A stretch of DNA of 8,064 nt from Phycisphaerae bacterium (GTDB lineage Bacteria; Planctomycetota; Phycisphaerae; Tepidisphaerales; Tepidisphaeraceae). Position 1 is the stretch's first letter; each line of letters begins with the position of its first letter. Position numbers and translations under genes: made by a program. The notes beneath the pieces were generated by a model that made no database searches, was not told where the DNA came from, and was given only the letters and a program-made list of their open reading frames with translations. Below, in pieces: positions 5,851-8,064 of the stretch. The stretch is from contig JACMJD010000721.1 of assembly GCA_014380825.1 (NCBI GenBank), forward strand, positions 1 to 8,064. The letters are read 5' to 3'.

Positions 5851-7281
5851 ATGCGGCGAAACTCCTCGACGATCCTGATCGCGATCCTTACGTTCTCGGC
5901 GCTCTCGCTCGCCGTCTCGATCACATCGGAAGGATTTCTCGAGGCGGACGGTTGTACGCACTACATGTACGCGAAGTTCGCGTTCGCCGAGCCGCATTAC
6001 CTGATCAACATCTGGGGCCGGCCGGTTTGCACGGCGTTGTACGCGCTGCCCGCGCAGATCGGCGGACGCTTCGCCGTGCGATGCACGAGCCTGCTGCTGG
6101 CGATCGCGCTGTCGTTTGTGTCCTACGGGATCGCACGCAAGCTGAATGTTCGTCGACCCGAGCTGGCGCTGACCTTCACGCTTGCGCAGCCGCTGGTGTT
6201 TCTACATTCATTCGCCGAGCTGACCGAACTGCCGTTCGCGCTGTTGCTTGGTTTGGCGTTCCTCGCATATCTGAACAAGCGCTGGCTGGCGTTCGCGATC
6301 TTCGCGTCGATCCTGCCGCTTTCGCGACCGGAAGGATTCGGATTCATCGCGCTGGCGGCGATCGCGCTTCTCGGACGAAATCGCTGGTGGTGGCTCTTCA
6401 TCCTGCCGGCGCCAATCCTAATTTGGAGTTACTTCGGCTGGCGCGAATACGCCTCGCCCGTTGCGTATCCGTGGTATCTCTGGCTGGTGAACAACTGGCC
6501 CTACGCGGACAAGAGCACGTACACGCCGGGCAGCATCGCGCACTTCGCGATGCTTCTGCCGGCGGTGGTTTCACCGTTGATCTTCCCGGCGATGTTGATC
6601 GGCATCTGGCGAAGCATCAGCGCGAAATTGATCGACCTGAAGTTGGTCGCAGCCATCCCGCTGCTCATCCTCATCGGCCACAGCGTGCTGTACGCCACCG
6701 GTCGGATGGCCAGCAGCGGGGAGGTGCGATACATGCTGATCGTCGCGCCGTTCTGGGCGGTGCTCGCGGCGATCGGCTGGCACCGATTGTTTGCAGGACG
6801 TTTTCGCCGATTCGAACTGCGCGCCGCGCTGATCGCCGCGATCCTTCCGTGCTTCGTGAACCTGATATATCAAGTGCTGCCGCTCGTGTATCAGGACGAC
6901 TGGCTGCGCGCCGCCGACGCCGTGCGATGGATGCAGACGTCGAAGTTCGCCAAATCGCATCCGCGCGTGCAGGCGGCGCATCCGGGCGTTTACTATTTGA
7001 TGGGCATCAGCCCGACCGACAAATATCAATCGACGGAATGGCGACTCGACCTGATCGAACACCCGCGGCCCGGAACGATCCTGCTGTGGGACTGGGTCTA
7101 CGGCACGCACAACTCTGACCGCCTGCGGATCATCGACCCCGAAGAAATCATCAAGGCCGGATGGATCCCAGTCCATGTGCCGCGCATCGAAGATGGCTGG
7201 ACGAATCGCCAGAGCACGTGGCTGGTGTTCGTCAGCCCGGAGCCGGCCGGAGATGCGCGAGCAATTCCGCATTCCCCTTAG
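5851..7281 (+). CDS. Multi-pass GT-C-like membrane glycosyltransferase
   Basis: A 476-residue integral membrane protein with roughly ten hydrophobic segments from residue 7 to about 345, then a soluble tail. Just after the first helix comes an acidic pair, FLEADGCTH (Glu31-x-Asp33), in the loop where GT-C enzymes such as ArnT and protein mannosyltransferases keep their catalytic or metal-binding acids; next comes the aromatic stretch YLINIWGRPVC. SRPEGFGF near 158 is another motif seen in such hypothetical mannosyltransferases. GT-C enzymes use polyprenyl-phosphate sugars outside the membrane, which fits the upstream GT2-GtrA gene. The acceptor is unknown. Start chosen is ATG 5851; TTG 5812 in the same frame would add 13 polar residues, and neither has a good ribosome binding site. 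The last 50 bases overlap the convergent methyltransferase gene. Confidence 0.8.
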   Translation: MRRNSSTILIAILTFSALSLAVSITSEGFLEADGCTHYMYAKFAFAEPHYLINIWGRPVCTALYALPAQIGGRFAVRCTSLLLAIALSFVSYGIARKLNVRRPELALTFTLAQPLVFLHSFAELTELPFALLLGLAFLAYLNKRWLAFAIFASILPLSRPEGFGFIALAAIALLGRNRWWWLFILPAPILIWSYFGWREYASPVAYPWYLWLVNNWPYADKSTYTPGSIAHFAMLLPAVVSPLIFPAMLIGIWRSISAKLIDLKLVAAIPLLILIGHSVLYATGRMASSGEVRYMLIVAPFWAVLAAIGWHRLFAGRFRRFELRAALIAAILPCFVNLIYQVLPLVYQDDWLRAADAVRWMQTSKFAKSHPRVQAAHPGVYYLMGISPTDKYQSTEWRLDLIEHPRPGTILLWDWVYGTHNSDRLRIIDPEEIIKAGWIPVHVPRIEDGWTNRQSTWLVFVSPEPAGDARAIPHSP

Positions 7282-7789
7282 CGCCGCGGATCGGACTATC
7301 CGTAATCGCCATGACTTCAAAACCCGCCATGGCGATATCCGACTTCGTGTGCTCGACGACACTGGTCAATGACTCCGCCGGCAACACGCCACCGCGCAGA
7401 AGTTTGGGATCGGCCTCGTAGTGTGGCTTGATCAGAGTGATGACTGATCCGCCCGGCGCCAGTACGCGCTTGGCCGAAGGCAGGATGATCCGCTGCCTTG
7501 TCCACGCCACATCTATCGTGACGAACTGCGGTGATTCAGGCAGCTCGACGTGAATGGCGTTCGTCCGTTCCAACACTACCACGCGCGGATCGTTGCGCAG
7601 CTTCCATTCGAGCACGCCGTAGCCCGTGTCGATCGCGTATACCTTGGCCGCGCCGCGCTGAAGCACGCAATCGACGAACCCGCCGGTGTTTGAGCCGAAG
7701 TCGGCGCAGACCGAACCGGTTACGTCGATGCCAAACGTCGTCAACGCGTGATCGAGCTTTTGTCCGGCGCGGGAGACGAACTCGGGCAT
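7232..7789 (-). CDS. TlyA/FtsJ-type rRNA 2'-O-methyltransferase without S4 domain
   Basis: A 185-residue S-adenosylmethionine-dependent methyltransferase of the TlyA family, which methylates ribose in 16S/23S rRNA. It opens FVSRAGQKLDHAL, the point where the catalytic domain of TlyA starts. The SAM site is ADFGSNTGGFVDCVL (29-43), then YAIDTGYGVLEWKLR and VVVLERTNA. The K-D-K-E tetrad is complete: Lys11, Asp93 in TIDVAW, Lys121 in LIKPHYE and Glu175 in GNAELL. The RNA-binding S4 domain (about 60 residues) that normally precedes it is absent. ATG 7789 is preferred; ATG 7837 would add 16 basic residues but would overlap the divergent reductase start, and is too short to encode S4. Haemolysin annotations of this family are historical. 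Its 3' end overlaps the GT-C gene by 50 bases. Confidence 0.9.
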   Translation of the reverse strand: MPEFVSRAGQKLDHALTTFGIDVTGSVCADFGSNTGGFVDCVLQRGAAKVYAIDTGYGVLEWKLRNDPRVVVLERTNAIHVELPESPQFVTIDVAWTRQRIILPSAKRVLAPGGSVITLIKPHYEADPKLLRGGVLPAESLTSVVEHTKSDIAMAGFEVMAITDSPIRGAKGNAELLAHLRPAPG

Positions 7790-7822
7790 GGTTGTGAGCT
7801 TACCTTTCGCTCGCTGGTTTTG

Positions 7823-7828
7823 TATCTT
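7823..7828 (+). promoter_or_regulatory. Candidate -10 box giving a near-leaderless reductase transcript
   Basis: TATCTT matches four of six consensus positions and lies seven bases before ATG 7836. A weak -35, TTACCT, sits 17 bases upstream at 7800-7805. Transcription would start at or next to the A of the ATG. Together with the lack of any ribosome binding site, this hints at a leaderless mRNA, but the boxes are weak. Confidence 0.3.
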
Positions 7829-7835
7829 CCGCTGC

Positions 7836-8064
7836 ATGCAAACTCGACAGCTCGGAAAATCGGATCTGCACGTTACGCCCGTCATCTTCGGCGCCTGGGC
7901 GATTGGCGGATGGATGTGGGGCGGGAACGACGAGGCCGACTCGATCGAGGCGATTCGCGCGGCCTTGGACAACGGCATCAACACGATCGACACGGCCGCG
8001 ATTTACGGGTTCGGTTACAGCGAAGAGCTGGTCGCCAAGGCGATCAAAGGGCGCGATCGCGGCA
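7836..8064 (+). CDS. Aldo/keto reductase, N-terminal part only
   Basis: The first 76 codons of an aldo/keto reductase, an NADPH-dependent (beta/alpha)8-barrel that reduces carbonyls; the gene runs off the window. MQTRQLGKSDLHVTPVIFGAWAIGG is the standard N-terminus of the YajO/YghZ/general-stress type. Asp52 in INTIDTA and Tyr57 in AIYGFGYSEE are two of the four catalytic residues; the Lys and His lie beyond the visible end. DEADSIEAIRAALDNGI is the first barrel helix. Start is ATG 7836 in a TGCATGCA palindrome, 46 bases from the divergent methyltransferase start. No ribosome binding site is seen. Substrate is not predictable. Confidence 0.92.
   Translation, partial: MQTRQLGKSDLHVTPVIFGAWAIGGWMWGGNDEADSIEAIRAALDNGINTIDTAAIYGFGYSEELVAKAIKGRDRG

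Noticed and set aside
5952..7118. Long plus-strand frame overlapping the GT-C gene
   Set aside because: It is an Arg/Ala-rich shift frame typical of GC-rich coding DNA; the other frame has membrane helices and a GT-C motif.
6571..7362. 263-codon minus-strand frame opposite the GT-C gene
   Set aside because: Antisense frame of low complexity with no recognizable domain; it also crosses the well-supported methyltransferase in another frame.
7790..7993. Longer methyltransferase start beyond ATG 7789
   Set aside because: Upstream codons lie antisense to the aldo/keto reductase, and the catalytic domain starts directly at 7789.

Overview
This 8,064-base window looks like ordinary chromosome from a GC-rich, Gram-negative-type bacterium. 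Densely packed genes with their own start signals, a periplasmic HtrA-type protease, a class D beta-lactamase with a secretion signal, a Gfo/Idh/MocA dehydrogenase of the GQKFMGRTHSN type, and dispersed intergenic repeats of the 'aaccgcagatgaacacggatgaa' kind together suggest Planctomycetota (possibly Phycisphaerae), or else Verrucomicrobiota or Acidobacteriota. The phylum call is inference from gene flavour and repeat style. No transposase, integrase, CRISPR array, rRNA or tRNA was seen.

Layout. Positions 1-1133 (minus) hold an HtrA/DegP-type serine protease cut by the window edge. It diverges from a PRX-like thioredoxin-fold protein (1221-1802, plus). After a 191-base gap comes a Gfo/Idh/MocA oxidoreductase (1994-3187, plus). 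A 172-base nested inverted repeat then leads almost into the start codon of a small Rieske ferredoxin (3379-3702, plus). The Rieske gene converges on a class D beta-lactamase (3785-4573, minus), and the whole gap between them is four hairpins in a row. Divergent from the beta-lactamase are two same-strand membrane sugar-transfer genes: a GT2 polyprenyl-phosphate sugar synthase fused to a GtrA-like membrane domain (4663-5784) and a multi-pass GT-C-like transferase (5851-7281). The GT-C gene runs tail-to-tail into, and overlaps by 50 bases, a TlyA/FtsJ-type rRNA methyltransferase without an S4 domain (7232-7789, minus). An aldo/keto reductase starts at 7836 and leaves the window.

How the genes relate. 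The clearest functional unit is the GT2-GtrA plus GT-C pair: the first probably makes a lipid-linked sugar donor and the second probably uses it outside the membrane. The remaining genes look like independent transcription units: envelope protein quality control, redox protection, sugar oxidoreduction, antibiotic hydrolysis and ribosome modification.

I found no convincing unknown multi-gene system. The most noteworthy items are the two structured intergenic repeats, the intact chromosomal class D beta-lactamase with a readable promoter and corrected GTG start, the S4-less TlyA-like enzyme and the convergent overlap. Several start codons differ from the longest reading frames, and the reasons are given entry by entry.
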